From positions 67,915,296-67,979,295 of the forward strand of contig CM053142.1 of NCBI GenBank assembly GCA_028571685.1: a DNA stretch of 64,000 nt, read 5' to 3'. Each line of letters begins with the position of its first letter. Position 1 is the first letter of the stretch. This DNA is from Heterohyrax brucei. Taxonomy: Eukaryota; Chordata; Mammalia; Hyracoidea; Procaviidae. This document shows positions 44,978 through 56,699 of the stretch, piece by piece. The notes beneath the pieces are model-generated. The model searched no databases. It saw only the letters and a program-made list of their open reading frames with translations, and was not told where the DNA came from. Position numbers and translations under genes: made by a program.

Positions 44978-45695
44978 TAAAGAGGACTTGAAGCACTTAC
45001 TGATGAAGGCCAAGGACCACCGCCTCTGTGATGGATTACACCTTAACGTCAAGAAAACAAAAATCCTCACCAAATGACCCATTAAGCAACATCATGATAA
45101 ACAGTGAAAGTAATGCAGTTGTCAAGGATTTCATTTTACTTGGATCCACAATTAATGTCTATGGAGTCAGCAGTCAAGAAATCAAGTGACGCATTGCGTT
45201 GGGCAAATCTGCTGCAAAAGATTTCTTTAAAGTGTTCGAAAACAAAACATCACCCTGGGGAGTAAGGTGCACCACCCAAGCTATGGTGTTTTCAATCACC
45301 TCATATACATCTGAAAACTGGAAAATGAGTAAGGAAGACCAAAGAAGAAGTGATGCCTTTGAATTATGGTGCTGGTGAAGAATATTGAATGTACGTATCA
45401 TGGACTTCCAGAGGAATGAACAGTCCGTCTTAGAGGAAGCACAGCCAGAATGTCCCTCAGAAGACTTCATCTTATAATGTCCAGTATTATCAAGAAGGAT
45501 CAGTCCCTGGAGAAGGACAGCAGGCTTGGTAAGGTAGAGGGGTGAGTGAAGAAGAAGACGACTCTCAAGAAGACAGATTTACACAGCGGCTGCAACAATG
45601 GGCTCAAGCTTTGCACTGATTGTGAGGATGTTGCAGGACAGGACAACATCTTTTTCTGTTATATGTAGAGTTGCTAAGACACCTAACAACAGCAA
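44978..45695 (+). mobile_element. RTE-class LINE 3' part
   Basis: Sense RTE from 'aagaggacttgaagcactta' through 'aaggatttcattttacttgg', 'aagcacagccagaatgtcc', 'gatcagtccctggagaagg' to the terminus 'gacacctaacaacagcaa'. 5'-truncated within the RT; stops and indels throughout. Confidence 0.88.
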
Positions 45696-45704
45696 TGAGC
45701 ATCT

Positions 45705-46388
45705 AGGAACTTTTGCATTAACACATGCACTGCTTTGTGGTCTCTATCATCCCCTCAAGCTGGAAACAACCTGGATGTCCAACAATAAGAGATGATTTAG
45801 TAAATATAGTAAGTTAAATTCAGCAACCTTAAAAATGTTTATACATTAAGATGTTGTTGTTGTTGACTGCTGTTGAGTTGGCCCCTAACTCATGGTGATG
45901 CCCCACACAGCGGAATCGGAATCGCTGTGATCCATAGGGTGTTCACTGGCTGATTTTCTAGAAGTAGATCACCAGATCTTTCTTCCTAATCTATCTAAGT
46001 CTGAAAGCTCTGCTGATACATAAAATAATTTTAGATATATTAAGTAAAAAACAAAAGCTAGACACAACTGGATATTGTGATGGTCACGACAAAAAATATA
46101 TACATTACTGTGGAAAGACTGGGAGAGATTTTTTTTTTTAAGTGAACCTATTAGATGCAATATGGTTTCCTGGATTAGATCCTATATCAGAAAAAAGAAA
46201 CTAGTGGAAAAACAAGTGAAATCTAAATAGCACTTAGATTTCCTAGTTTTAATAAATGTACCAGAATCATGTAAGATACTAACATCAGGGGAAGCTGAGT
46301 GAAGGATATTTGGGATCTCTCTGTATTATCTTTGCAACTTTTCTGTAAATCTAAAATTATTTCAAAATAAAAGTTTACTTCTACAAAA
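45705..46388 (+). mobile_element. L1M-type 3' end, split by a SINE
   Basis: 'ggaaacaacctggatgtcca' and the end 'atctctctgtattatctttg', 'caacttttctgtaaatctaa', 'ttcaaaataaaagttta' are typical of old mammalian L1 3' ends. SINE inserted at 45852-46005. Confidence 0.7.
45852..46005 (-). repeat. AfroSINE, longer subfamily
   Basis: 'gttgttgttgttgactgctg' start, 'aactcatggtgatgcccc', 'tgatccatagggtgttcact', 'gaagtagatcaccagatc'. Confidence 0.78.
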
Positions 46389-46397
46389 AAAAAGAAC

Positions 46398-46590
46398 TGG
46401 ATTTTATTCCTACCTCTGCCACTTAGTAGGTATATGACTTTAGACACGCCCCCAGCCTTCATGAACCTCAGTTTCTTCATCTATGAAATGGGAGTAATGA
46501 TACACAGTTCACAGGGTGGTTGTGAGACTTGAAAGAAATTGTGTGTATGACAAACCTGGCCCACTGCTTGCCATGTAATAGCCTCTCTGA
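46398..46590 (+). repeat. MIR SINE
   Basis: 'tacctctgccacttagtagg', 'ctcagtttcttcatctatga', 'acagggtggttgtgagac'; a good full MIR. Confidence 0.8.
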
Positions 46591-47125
46591 AGAAGAAAAA
46601 ACTTGGCAACCTGCTCACATCAAGACTGCAGCATAGGAAACCCTAGGGAGCAGTTCTACTCCATCATACAGGACCACTGTGTTAATTATCAAGTGTTTCT
46701 ATGTCAGAAATACCATAAGTAGGTAGCTATAACAAACAAATTTATTTTCTCACAGTTTAGGAGGCCAGACGTCCAAATTCAGAGTGCTGGCTCTAGGGAA
46801 AATCTTTCTCTTTTGGTGGGCTCCAGGGGAAGGTCCTTTTTACTTGGCTTCTGGGCAATCTCCTCATGGAGTGGCATTAATCTTCCCCCATCTCTTCTTT
46901 TCTGCTTGCTGTGCTTAATCTCCTCTTTTTATATCACAAAAGAGAGGGATTTAAGGCACATCCTGTACTAATACTGTCTCATTAGCACAACAAAGAAAAC
47001 CCATTCCCAAAAGAGATTATAACCACAAATATGGGGTTGGGATTTACAACACATATTTTGGGGGGGCCAATTCAATCTGTAACAGTTGCTATGGTTGGAA
47101 TCCACTCAACAGCATCTAACAGCTA
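46591..47125 (+). repeat. AfroSINE split by an MLT1-type LTR
   Basis: Sense SINE: 'acttggcaacctgctcac', 'aggaaaccctagggagcag', 'catcatacaggaccact', resumed at about 47086 with 'ttgctatggttggaatccac' and 'tcaacagcatctaacagct'. The intervening LTR is 46680-47084. Confidence 0.72.
46680..47084 (-). mobile_element. MLT1-type LTR inserted in an AfroSINE
   Basis: 'aaataccataagtaggtagc', 'ttattttctcacagtttagg', 'ggccagacgtccaaattcag', end 'ccaattcaatctgtaaca'. Bounded TG...CA. It separates the two halves of an AfroSINE tail. Confidence 0.7.
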
Positions 47126-47164
47126 CAGCAGCAGTGTTTCCCACTGCTTCTCTCTTGCTGTTTT

Positions 47165-47580
47165 CTCTCCTCTGCTATCTGCTAAACTGAAGGTTGATGG
47201 TCTCTCCCACCCAGTGGGACCTCAGAAGAAAAGGCCTGGCAATCTGCTTTCCTTAAGATTAACCTGAAACCAAAAACCTTTTGCCTTCAAGTCAATTCCA
47301 ACTCACAGTGACCTTATAGGAGAGAGTAGACCTGCCCCATAGGGTTTCTAAGTCTATAATCTTTATGGACACCAACCGCCACATTTTTCTCCTAAGGAGT
47401 GGCTGTTGACTTTGAATTGCTGACTTTTAGGCTAGCGTTTAACTACTGTGCTGCCATGGCTCCTTTCTGTTGAGACTGCTGTCAAGAAAACCCTACAGAG
47501 AAGTTCTACTCTGACACACATGGGGTCTCTATGAGTCAGAATGAACTCAACAGCGATAGGCTTGGGGTTTTCTGTTGTGT
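47165..47580 (+). repeat. AfroSINE (longer type), split by an antisense AfroSINE
   Basis: Sense halves are 47165-47258 ('ctgaaggttgatggtctc', 'aggcctggcaatctgctt') and 47468-47580 ('aagaaaaccctacagagaag', 'ctctatgagtcagaatgaac'). Confidence 0.78.
47268..47466 (-). repeat. AfroSINE nested in an AfroSINE
   Basis: Reverse copy 'aaccaaaaaccttttgcctt' to 'gctgccatggctccttt', including the 'cctgccccatagggtttct' and 'tctttatggacaccaacc' blocks of the longer subfamily. Confidence 0.85.
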
Positions 47581-47859
47581 TTTGTTTTGTAGTTTAGACA
47601 TCCCCAACATCATAGCCACACCACATTCCTCGTTAATCCTGTAAATTACTCAAGACTCTGGGTTGCAAGCCACAGTAAATCTTATTCAGATTTGCTGCTC
47701 CATAAAAGGAGATTCACTGTGTTTATGTAACTGGTGAGTCTGCAAATGGAGCTTGGTGCAGCTGGCCCTGGCACACAAGTGGGACCACCAGGGGCTCGTC
47801 TGGCTATGTGCACTTCTCTTCTCTTCAGTGTTGGCTTCGTTCTTAGGTGTACTCTTCAT

Positions 47860-48610
47860 TCCTTCACAAGTTCTTAGTGAGCACTTCCTGTGTGTAAGGC
47901 ACTGTGTTAAGCCTTTGGAACACAATAGTGAACAAGACTCACCAACTCCCTGTTCTTGTGGGCCTTACACACTAGCAATGAGAGACAGCAAATCAAAAAA
48001 AGATTACAATAAACAAATTACATAATATGGTAGAAGGCCGTGAGTGCTATGAGAACAAAGAGCCAAATGAAGATTAAAGGTTCCTGTGGTAGCAACAGAC
48101 TGTACTTTCAAACACACCAAAAAAACCAAACCCATTCCCATCAAGTTGATTCCAATTCACGACAACCTAGGTGTTACAGAGTAGAACTGCTCCTTAGAAT
48201 TTTTTTTACAGAAGCCAATAAGCCAGGTCTTTCTTTTGCAGTCACGCTGGGCGGGTTCAGATCACCAGCCTTTAGTTTAATAGATGAGCATAAATCATTT
48301 GTGCCACTCACAGATACTTTGCTTTCAAATGGAGGAGTCAAAGTAGGTGTCACTGAGAAGGCAATAAGGGAGAAGAGTTAGCCAGGCAGATACCTGGGGG
48401 AAAGGTATTCCAGACACAGCAAAGGGCAAGTGTAAAGACTTTAATGAGGGAGGGTGTGGCACCCTTGAGGAACCTTAAGGGAGCCCCTTCAGGGTTGAGC
48501 AGAGCAAATGGAGGGGTGGCAGTAGAAGGTTAGGTTATAAAGTTACCCAGTGACAGAGATGACAACGCATAGTGAGTGAAGTTATGGAGACTGCCAGCGT
48601 TCTCTGTTGC
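47860..48610 (+). repeat. L2-type LINE 3' end, split by a SINE
   Basis: 'cttcctgtgtgtaaggcact', 'cacaatagtgaacaagactc', 'cttgtgggccttacacact', 'ggccgtgagtgctatgag', resumed after the SINE with 'aggaatcagggag-'like sequence ('gtattccagacacagcaaag', 'ggcaagtgtaaagacttta'). Matches the familiar L2 3' region. Confidence 0.72.
48120..48312 (-). repeat. AfroSINE, longer subfamily
   Basis: 'aaaccaaacccattcccatc', 'gattccaattcacgacaac', 'gaagccaataagccaggtc', 'gcgggttcagatcaccagcc'. Confidence 0.82.
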
Positions 48611-48671
48611 TGCATAACAAATGATCCCAACACTTAGCAGTTTCAAACAAAAACAACACTTATTATCTTGT

Positions 48672-48831
48672 AGTTTCTGGTAGTGTAGTGGTTAAGAGCT
48701 ATGTCTGCTAATCCTAAGTTCAGAAGTTCAAATCCACCAGGCACTCCTTAGAAACACTATGGAACAGTTCTGTCCTGACCTATAGAGTCACTATGAGTTG
48801 GCATCAACTCAAGGGCAGAGAGTTTTTGGTT
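48672..48831 (+). repeat. AfroSINE in the MLT1-type LTR
   Basis: 'tttctggtagtgtagtggtt' head to 'catcaactcaagggcagag', tail 'tttttggtttgg'. Confidence 0.9.
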
Positions 48832-48863
48832 TGGAGCTACTGTAGGTCAGGAATCCGGGTAGG

Positions 48864-50286
48864 AGAGGTGGAGTCAAGATGGTGGACTAAGCACACGTCT
48901 CCTTATATCCCTCTGGAAACCAAGACCTGAACTGATAATCAAATGGAGCCTTCTGATCACCTAGTGAGTCCCCAGGACACGGCACAAGGCTATTAATTTG
49001 GACTTCACACCACTGAACAAAAAACCTCCTCTCTTTTGCTGACTCCCGCTCCTGGCTAGCCCTGGATTTCATGGACTGAAGGTAAACACACCATTTTTAT
49101 TTTTTTTTTTCTCTGTCTTGGGCAGAGCTGGGTCTTGACTAGAGGCTAGACTCAGATGCACTGCTGGTGGGAGAGGCAGGTGAAATTGCTGTATTTTGAG
49201 AGTCAGGCTTAGGACTCTGTTCATCTAGCCACTTTGGGCCTGTCTTTTTATCTCTGCCACAGAGCAGTTCATATGGAACCACAGTGCCTGTGTGAGGGAT
49301 GCCATGTTGGATATGGAGACTTTAGCAGGACGTAATTCTTAGCCTGGGAGCCAGGGCCTGCAAACAGGGCATCACTTCTCTGACAGAAAAGTAGTAGTTT
49401 ACCCAGTGTCACCTCTGGTGGGGGCCCAGTAACAGAGGCAGAGGACTCACTACCTCTCAGCGCCTTTAGCCCCTCTATCTGCCAACAATGTGAAGGTTGC
49501 CATCTTAGATACGGTGGCCACAGCTGGACCTAATTCTTAGCTTGGGAGCCAGAGCCTGCCCACAGGAGAGTGTAGTTTACACAGTGTCACCTAAGGCTGG
49601 GCCCTGTCAGCAGAGGCCAACAGGGCAGTAGCACTGCTGTATTTTCAACTAGTTTGTATCATCTGGGGTTGGATATAGAGGTGATTACTTTGCCAGTTGG
49701 GAAGAGGGACCCCTACACCTGAAAATCTGACTGACTTGGGAAGTGGTCAGATATCTTTTGTTTTACATTTTAAGACAGTGGCTTGGCAGAGAAACATCTG
49801 CAGTCCATCCTCATAGTACCTCTCCCAGCTTCTACTTTCTCACATGGGACCCAAAAATCATTGGAAGATGAATACAAAAGGATTATATACAGAGCCCTTC
49901 TAGACCTTATACAAAATGCAGCACAACAAAATGAAAAATTAAGTGAGCTGTTTGATCTGCTGAAACACCAGTACTCTGAAATCCAACAGATCAAGAACAA
50001 AATCAAAGACATAGAAACTTCCATTCAAAGCCAAGAAAACAGAATGCAACAAATGGAAAAATGAATTTCTGACTTGGAAGACAGAGCTACTGACACCAGT
50101 GTCTATGAGGACAAACCAGAAAAAAGAAACAACAAAAATGAAGGAGCATTAAGAAACATGTGGGACTCTATTAAGAGGAACAACCTTCAATTAATTGGAA
50201 TCCCTGAACAGGAAGAAACACCTGAGAATACAGAGAGTATCATTGCTAAGCTGCTCACAGAAAACTTCCCAGAAGTCATGAAGGAA
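48864..50286 (+). mobile_element. L1 5' UTR and N-terminal ORF1, without its 3' end
   Basis: Starts 'agaggtggagtcaagatggt', the L1 5'-UTR opening. A 5' UTR of about 900 bases follows, then ORF1: a coiled-coil segment at 49783-50064 (ELFDLLKHQYSEIQQIKNKI) and the start of the RRM region at about 50150-50280 (MWDSIKRNNLQLIGIPEQEE). It stops inside ORF1, with no ORF2, 3' UTR or A-tail. Flanked by 'ggaatccgggtagg' (48850-48863) and 'ggaatctgggtagg' (50287-50300), a target-site duplication in the MLT1-type LTR. An in-frame stop lies at 50062-50064. Confidence 0.8.
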
Positions 50287-50720
50287 GGAATCTGGGTAGG
50301 GCTTAGCTGGGTCCTCTACTTCAGGGTTTCTCACAGGCTAAAGTCAAAGTGTCGGGCAAAGCTGTGGTTATCTCAAGGCCAACTGGAAAAGGACACACTA
50401 TCAAGCTCAGGCACCTAGTTGTTGGCAGGACTCAGTTGCTCACTGGTTATTGGACTCAGGTCTCAGTTCCTCTCTGGCCATTTGTCAGAGGCCATTCTCA
50501 GTTCCTTGCCACGTGGGCTTCTCCAACATAGCAGCTTGCTTCAGGAAAGCTAAATGGGCAAAAGAGAGAAGGAATGTTCATAAAATAATAGTCATGATGT
50601 TTTATAACCTAATTTCAAAAACAACATCCCATCACTGCAACGTATCCTATTGGCTATATATGTATGTCAGAGCCCTGACCTTTATGAAGAGTCCTGCGTC
50701 ACCTGCCTTCCTTCCTCTAC

Positions 50721-51655
50721 ATCAGTCACTATGATGGAAGCAAAGAAAATGTATCCATGAGGGCTGACTGAGAAGAGTTTAATGGATCATAGAAGGGTGG
50801 GCAGGGATGAGGGAAACCAGATAAAGATAGTGATACATCCCAGGGCTAGCAACAGCTGGAAACCACTGCCACTCTGGGGCTTGATGAAACAAGGGGAAGG
50901 GAGGAGTTTGCAAACCCCAGCAAGACCTGGAGCTGTAGGAAACGGCTACCTGACAAGAACAGCGGGCTCTGAGTGGGCTTTCAAAAAAGCACAGACACTG
51001 CCAACCAGCAGCCTAGCAGGGAGTGAGCCCATCCCATTCACCTCTCCCATTTCAATCCCTACTGGAGCATTCTACAAGCTAACAAGAAGCCAGAGGTAAA
51101 GGAGCCCAGCTGAAGCTGCCCAGATAGGTCAGCCTCCTGGGCACAGAGCAGGTGAGTCAGGATGGAGAGCAGATCTAGAAGGGCCAACAGGAAACATCCA
51201 GCCCACTCTATTCCATTGACTACTACCTGCCTCCTTTAGTCAGTTGGGAAACTGAGGCAAGAGTTAATAAGCCTGGGGAATCTGCAGTCCATACCAGGCA
51301 GAGGCCTGACAAGTAGGAAGAAGAAGGCACAACAATCACTGTTCATTTCTCAGGGAAGGAAGCAGGCAGTGAGCTTTTTCTGGTCAACACCACTGCAAGC
51401 TCTTGGAGCTGCCTTCAGGCCTAAGTCCAGGGAATGGCTAGAAGTCACTTTTTCCATCACCCACCCATTCCATTCCCACTCTATTTCCTTTCTCCTTGGC
51501 CCTGAACAACGATTTCCCTTCTGGCATTTATTTCCAAGCAGAGTTTTTACGAGAACAATGGATGATGCTCTGGGTGGAGTGGGGGCATTGGCAGGGAGAG
51601 ATGCGACATTAGGGAAGGAGGGAGTGGGGAAGAAGTAGCAGAATGAGGAGGCACA
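50721..51655. other. Intergenic sequence without recognised features
   Basis: Apparently unique. Open frames 50782-51099 and 51369-51638 (+) have no recognisable homology. Confidence 0.45.
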
Positions 51656-51659
51656 GATG

Positions 51660-53745
51660 AACTAAACAGATCTACAATCAGTAAGCAAAGAAAAATCACT
51701 ACTGAATGGCCCAAAGACAGCAGGCAATATCAAAACATAACTAAAAAAAAAAAAAAGGCAGGACAGCAAGCTTTCAGTAGGTATCCAAAATAAAACACCA
51801 GATGATTTTCTGGTAGCAGTAAAGGCACTAGAATTACCTGAGAGGGAATTCAAATCTCTAATATCCAGTACTATTCAAGAGCTGAAGCAAAAAGCAGACA
51901 AAAGTGAGGAAAAAATTGACAAGTTTATGGAAAAGGCAGACATTCATGGAAGAATTCATGAAAATAATACAAAAACAAAGTGCCAAAATAAACTCATGCC
52001 TAGAAATAATATGAAAACAACAATTAGAAATCCAAAAGATAAACAAGATTTCAGAAATGTCATAGAAGGGCTGAGGAGCAGGTTTGAAATGACAGAAGAC
52101 AGAATAAGTGAAGCTGGACATTGTCCTAGTCATCCAATACTACTATAACAGAAATACCACCAGTGGATGTCTTTAAAAAGATAGTTTATTGTCACAGTCC
52201 AGTAAACTACAAGTCCAAATTCAGTATCAGGAATTATCACAGTCCTGTATGCTGAGTCCAAACTCAGTATGAGAGCAGCTCAGTGCAGGAACCTCAGGTC
52301 CAAAGGATGCACTCTGCTCTCAGTGCTGCTTTCCTGCTAGTCTTAAGTTCCCAACACTCTGCTCACTTCCCTTTACTTTTACGTCTCAAGAGACGACCTC
52401 AACACAGTCCAAGCTTGTAGACTGAGTCCCACCTCACTAACACAGCTGCTGTCCATTCTCCTTCATTACCATCACAGAGGCAGCATTCACAACACATGAG
52501 AGAAATCACACCATCCTGGGACTCATAGCAGAGCCAAATTGATACACACATTTATTGAGGGGACACAGTGCAATTTATGACAAACATAAACACTTAGATA
52601 CATCCCTGTTTGAGGAAAAATCAAAAAAAAGAAGAAACCCTGAGAATTGAAAGTCAAACTTTGCGAGTGATCAGAGTTGCAGAACAGGGAGAAAATGGAA
52701 AATACACAGAAGATTATTTAAGAACTGCTGACAGAAAACTTCACTAATATCATGAAAGTTGAAAAGCTGACCATCAGATAAGCTCAATGAACCCCACGTA
52801 GGATAAACCCTAAAAGAAAACCACAAAGGCATACTGTAATTACACTCGTTAAAACCAAAGGCAGAAAAAATTCTAGGAGCAGTCCAAGAAAAACAAAAAG
52901 TCACTTTCAGAGGAGAAATAGTAAGACTAAGTTTGAATTAGTCAGCAGAAACCACACAGACATGATGGCAATGGACGATATATATATAAAACCTTGAAAG
53001 AAAAACTTACCAGCCAAGAATAACATACCCTGCAAAACTCTGATTCAAATATAATGGTGAAATTAGGACATTTTTAGATTAATAGAATTTAAGAGAATAT
53101 GTAAATACCAAACCAAATTTACAAGAATTATTAAAAAGAGTCCTCAGTCTGAGAAAAACCAGTATCAGACCACAGCCTGAATCTGGAGCAGAAGATTGTA
53201 CCAGCCAGATACCAACCTACAAAATGAACTCTCAAGGACTATCCAAAATAAGAATTACAACAGGGAGCCAGAGAGGCCATCAGAACAATAGAAGAGGAAA
53301 TAAACACTGCAGACATAGAACTTTCTAATGCAGTTGAAGGCAAGGCACTATCAAGTAGCAACAGACTGGTTCAAACCTAGGAATATAAGGGTAAGTTTCA
53401 AGGTAACCCCAAAGAAAGCTAACAATCTAGTCATCAAAATAAAGAAGGAAAGCACAAAGTCTCAATGCAAATAAAATCTACAAAAACAAAAGAAAAGAAA
53501 AAGAAACCCATAAACCAAAGGAATTCAGCACAAGAGAATAAGAGGACAAAGAAAATGTCAGCATCACACACACATACACACAAAAAGAACCTTACAAAAC
53601 GCCAGCAATAAACTCACAGGTATTAACAACTACACTAGATGTAAATGACTTAAATGCACCCATAAAGAGACACTGACATAATGGGTTTAAAAAAAAAAGG
53701 ATTCATCAATATGCCATTTACAAGAGACACACCTAGAAACAAAGA
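51660..53745 (+). mobile_element. HAL1-type LINE remnant, split by an LTR
   Basis: Sense, A-rich. ORF1-like lysine/glutamate-rich stretch at 51840-52110 ('gaagcaaaaagcagacaaaa'), then after the LTR at 52120-52585 'agaaaacttcactaatatca', 'aataacataccctgcaaaac', and the end region 'ggtattaacaactacactag', 'caagagacacacctagaaac'. The order suits HAL1 (ORF1-only relative of L1). Many stops. Confidence 0.65.
52120..52585 (-). mobile_element. MLT1-type LTR in the HAL1 remnant
   Basis: 'cagaaataccaccagtggat', 'agtttattgtcacagtcc', 'aaactacaagtccaaattc', and the end 'gcaatttatgaca'. Inserted copy separating the two HAL1 parts. Confidence 0.65.
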
Positions 53746-53749
53746 CACA

Positions 53750-54110
53750 TGGTATTAATAAAATGACAGATACACTGACCAATGGAACACAACTGAGAAC
53801 CCAGATGTAAATCCATCCATCTATGGTCACCAGATCTTTGACAAGGGCCCAACATCCATCAGATGGGAAAAGGACAGCCTTTTTAGAAGATTGTGCTGGC
53901 AAAACTTGATGTCATCTCATAACATGGAGGAAACTGGAGGGCATTATGCCGGGTGAAATGAGTCAGTCACAGAGAGACAGATGTTGTGTGATACCAGTAC
54001 TATGAAAACTCATGAAAAAGTTTACACAGAGAGAAAAATAATCTTTGATGTTTACCAGGGAAGGAAAGGGTGGGAATAGAAAAAATAAAATTAAATTAAA
54101 AAAAAAAAAT
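53750..54110 (+). mobile_element. L1 fragments, ORF2 and 3' region
   Basis: ORF2: 'caatggaacacaactgagaa', 'ggtcaccagatctttgacaa', 'agatgggaaaaggacagcc'. Then a jump to 'ggaggaaactggagggcatt' and 'gggtgaaatgagtcagtcac' (3' part), ending in a poly(A) run at 54098-54110. Internally deleted. Confidence 0.75.
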
Positions 54111-54504
54111 GACATGGCACAGGTGTTTCCAGAGAAGCCAGAGAGGAGAGAGGACTATGGGGAAAGGTAGCTAACATGAGGTGTGGCCTGGCAACCTAAC
54201 ACTTCACAACTATTGTCAACAAATAGGCTTTATGGTGTTGGAACTGCTCGGCTGCCCCTGCTTCTGCTCCTGCCAAGAGAACAGAAGAAGCCCCAGATGA
54301 AAGGGGCTTTTTATTCATCCTTTTTGTAAACGCACCAGAACGACTGCCAGTAAACTACAGATTCCGGAGGAGAAGGCACCAGATCTCACTTTAGGAGAAT
54401 AACTGGAAGAAGAAAGATGGATGATCCCTGTCTCTTAGAAAAACAAAGGCAAGGAAACAACAGTGCAACAGCCTCATTTGTGGGCTGCTTTACGACACCA
54501 TTAT
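54111..54504. other. Intergenic sequence without recognised features
   Basis: No gene or repeat recognised. Confidence 0.45.
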
Positions 54505-54940
54505 TTTTTTAATTTTTTTAAATTACCATATAGTGCTTTCAGTGAATGTTTACAATCCAAGTCAACTTATCATACAAAAACCTACACAGGCACACTGCTG
54601 CGTAACTCTAGCTGCTCCCCCCACCATGTGACAGCACACTCCTCCTCTCCACCCTGCCTTTCCCGTGTCCACTCAACCAGCTCCACTCCTCCTCCACCCT
54701 CTTATCTCGTCTCCAGACGGGAGCTGCCCAGTTACTCTCTTGTATCCACTTAAACCAAGAAGCACACTCTTTGCCAGTACTATTTTGTCTTACAGTCTAG
54801 TCCAATCTTTGTCTGAAGATTTAGCTTCAGTAATGGTTTCTGTGCTGGGCTAACAGGGAGTCTGGGGACCATGTCTTCCAGGGACTCTACAGTCTGTTGG
54901 ACCATCACAGCTGGTCTTTTTAATAGGGTTCAAGTTCTGC
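54505..54940 (-). mobile_element. L1 3' UTR fragment
   Basis: 'gtgaatgtttacaatccaag', 'ccatgtgacagcacactcct', 'ccaatctttgtctgaagatt' and 'actctacagtctgttggacc' follow the antisense L1 terminal block, more diverged than at 9853 and 25848. Confidence 0.7.
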
Positions 54941-55041
54941 ACCCCGTTTTTTGCCCACTTTGTCAGGGACCCTTCATTATGTTCCCTGTCAGGGCTATGG
55001 CACCATTTTTTTTCTTCTGTCACATTAATGCTTTTCTTTTT

Positions 55042-55335
55042 TTCACCACCAACAAACATTTATTGAGCATAGTCTGTGTGTGAACATTGTTCTTGCTTCA
55101 GAGGACATTGTTGTGAACAAAATGTACAAATAACCATGCCCTAAAGATTCTTACTTTCTGGACTGGCAAAAATTAAAAATACCAAGTATTGGCCAGGATA
55201 CCGCTGGTGGGAAGCCTATGACATAACCACCGTGGGAAGCCATTTGAGGAGAACCCACAGAGAAGAAGCTGTGTGTACCCTGTGATCCTCTCACCCAGCT
55301 TCTAGGTGTTTGCCTCAGGTAACAAAACATTTACT
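55042..55335 (+). repeat. L2 fragment followed by an L1 ORF2 fragment
   Basis: 55042-55135 is L2-like ('acaaacatttattgagcata', 'gacattgttgtgaacaaaat'). 55158-55335 is L1 ORF2-like ('aagtattggccaggatacc', 'gggaagccatttgaggag'). Confidence 0.55.
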
Positions 55336-56690
55336 TCAGCCTCGTGTATCAAGAAATGACCAGGGTCCAAGATTTTACCCTCCTTACAAGACAACAAATT
55401 AGTATGCTTTAGTTTTCATAAGTTCTAGAAGACAGGAAGCTCCTGGGTATGACACCATTTTTGATGCTGGTGCCTAGGAGGCCTCCATGCCCACATCTGT
55501 CTTAGTGAGCTGGGTTACTATAGCAGCAAGGGTAAGGGGTAGTCTACCAATACAACCATTTTTCCTTTAGGACCTCTGTGATCTGTCCTCTCAGGGCAAC
55601 TTTGATTGCGTTCTTTTCTGGTCCACCCAACCCCTGGCTGTGCTTCTGTCATTGTCCGGTTCAGGTCCTTCCTTCTGCAAAAGATATTTATTCTCTGGCC
55701 TTTTATGCTGCACTGTCCCTCTGAAATCTCAAAGTATTCACTGCTATAGCAGTCTGTTTTCACCCAACATTACCTGCCTGTTTTTCTATTGTCTTACTTT
55801 CCTACAAACACCCTGAATTCCCCATATATCTAACTGAGTGCTAGGTGCATACAATAGGATCTCAATGAGCACACTCTGATTTAATAGGAAGGGAAGTAAG
55901 ATTCTAGGTTCTACCAATCTCAGGAACTTTAATATCAGATTCTGTTGACATCTTGGGCACTCTCTAAGAAAGGGAAATTTTCCTGAGCCTGGGAAAGAAA
56001 AAGCTCCATTTATTCAACTTATTAACCATAAACAACATGAGTGCTGTGATTTGCAATCACCAAAGCACATCTTTGCAGACAGTCTTATTTGAACTCACAA
56101 CCTGTAAAATGGAAGGGCATGTAAGCCCATTTAACAGACAAGGAAATTAAAGATCAAAGTCAGTGACATGCTCAAGGGTACACAGTCCAGAAGACTCCTA
56201 GCCTAACAAAATGGGCAATCAATGAAAGACAAGTGAAAAAGACTATAAACTAGGAAATAACAGATCTGACTTCACTTTCTTCTGAAAGAGAGGGATAAAC
56301 AACTTGCCCCAGAGAAAGGGAAGAAACAGTTAACTCCATCCAGCTTTCATATCATAATACCTACTAGAGAATAGGAAGAAGATGTATATGAGTTCACTAC
56401 CATCCTTCAACTACTACCACGGCTGGTCTGAGTCACCAGCATCCAAGAATTCCAGCTTCAGGTAGAGTCTCGTAGGAGTAACCACTCTGCTCAGAGCCTA
56501 TGACAAGTGAACACTATCATGTGTGTGAGAAAACTGGTGTACAGTAAGAGAGAAACTTTATAAACCAAGGCAGGGACCAGAAGAGGTTGAGAATGCATGT
56601 GACTCTCATGCTTGATACTGATGATCCCACTGGGAAAATCTTGAAGATTTTCCAAAGCCAATGAGAAGAAAGTGAGTTCTAGACCACAGG
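55336..56690. other. Intergenic sequence, one MIR-like fragment
   Basis: About 56105-56190 resembles an MIR ('cccatttaacagacaaggaa', 'catgctcaagggtacacagt'). Otherwise nothing recognised. Confidence 0.45.
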
Positions 56691-56699
56691 TTTTGTAAA

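Larger units (their letters stand above)
48598..50720 (-). mobile_element. MLT1-type LTR split by a SINE and an L1
   Basis: LTR segments are 48598-48671 ('gttgctgcataacaaatgat', 'aacacttattatcttgtag'), 48832-48863 and 50287-50720 ('aatctgggtagggcttagct', 'ccttgccacgtgggcttct', 'tcccatcactgcaacgt'). Read together they follow one MLT1-like LTR in reverse. Confidence 0.68.

Noticed and set aside
49783..50418. Coiled-coil-like open frames that look like a host gene
   Set aside because: Sequence and order match L1 ORF1, with in-frame stops. It is a mobile element remnant.
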